The notes below the pieces were generated by a model that searched no databases, was not told where the DNA came from, and saw only the letters and a program-made list of their open reading frames with translations. Shown one piece after another: positions 13,807 through 14,013 of a DNA stretch of 14,013 nt. A program made the translations under genes and the position numbers. The stretch comes from Gammaproteobacteria bacterium (lineage in GTDB: Bacteria; Pseudomonadota; Gammaproteobacteria; CAJXQU01). The stretch covers positions 1 through 14,013 of the forward strand of contig JALSSM010000189.1 in NCBI GenBank assembly GCA_026984275.1, read 5' to 3'. Within the stretch, counting starts at the first letter, position 1; the number at the start of each line of letters is the position of its first letter.

Positions 13807-14013
13807 CAGGCTAATTTTTTCTCGATGGAATCCATCAGATCACTGGCAATATCCAGATCATAAAGAGCATCAAGTTCGCGAATACAGGTTGGACTGGTCA
13901 CATTTATTTCTGTCAGATAATCACCAATGATATCGAGTCCTACAAACATCAAACCTTTTTCACGTAAAGTTTCGCCGACCTGATCACAAATCCAGCGATC
14001 ACGATCAGATAAA
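13806..14013 (-). CDS. gshB: Glutathione synthetase, C-terminal end (partial)
   Basis: The last 68 codons of prokaryotic glutathione synthetase, which joins glycine to gamma-glutamylcysteine in an ATP-dependent step in the cytoplasm. The conserved end is clear: LREKGLMFVGLDIIGDYLTE, then INVTSPTCIRELD, then IASDLMDSIEKKLA. The Asn-Val-Thr-Ser-Pro-Thr loop belongs to the ATP-grasp active site. The gene begins to the right of the window. The stop TGA overlaps the apbE ATG (TGATG), so gshB heads or precedes the apbE-NusG-II-Gx-tonB run. In Pseudomonas gshB lies directly beside tonB, without the three genes found between them here. Confidence 0.95.
   Translation of the reverse strand, partial: LSDRDRWICDQVGETLREKGLMFVGLDIIGDYLTEINVTSPTCIRELDALYDLDIASDLMDSIEKKLA

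Overview
The window reads as chromosomal DNA of a gammaproteobacterium of moderate GC content. The evidence is gene order and protein type: a pyr cluster (yqgE, ruvX, pyrR, pyrB, a pyrC-like gene) lying next to a tonB-like gene and gshB, as I recall from Pseudomonas, plus cheV, yqaA and long-form PhnA/YjdM proteins. The genus cannot be fixed from the sequence; a Methylophaga- or Thiotrichales-like bacterium would fit, but that is a guess. I see no tRNA, rRNA, CRISPR array or complete insertion sequence.

Left part (2-2980, + strand): the 3' end of folE runs into a cyclophilin-like small protein (TAATG overlap) and a YqaA membrane protein, then a separately promoted PhnA/YjdM-type zinc protein. 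A 444-base gap follows. It holds a 207-bp MITE-like element (1704-1910) with 19-bp perfect terminal inverted repeats, a nested 102-bp imperfect palindrome and a 7-bp near-duplication of flanking bases. Then comes cheV (CheW domain plus receiver).

Middle (3027-8307, - strand): a tightly coupled operon yqgE-ruvX-pyrR-pyrB-pyrC'-pyrK-like-trmB-like. Most junctions overlap or are separated by a few bases. The dihydroorotase homologue lacks five of the six expected metal-site residues, so it should be a non-catalytic PyrC' partner of PyrB. It is followed by a PyrK-type FAD/[2Fe-2S] reductase subunit with no PyrD beside it.

Divergent from this operon is a TonB-dependent receptor (8592-10685, + strand) whose plug and C-terminus resemble the YncD/PqqU type. 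The shared 284-base upstream region holds three palindromes. Directly after the receptor lies a 50-codon decayed C-terminus of a second, different receptor, then a strong intrinsic terminator.

Right part (10904-14013, - strand): the coupled run gshB-apbE-NusG-domain-II protein-Gx-type membrane protein-tonB. ApbE attaches FMN to extracytoplasmic proteins; NusG-II and Gx-type proteins are, as I recall, frequent ApbE neighbours. Compared with the Pseudomonas layout, the receptor and the apbE/NusG-II/Gx block look like insertions into the conserved yqgE-tonB-gshB order.
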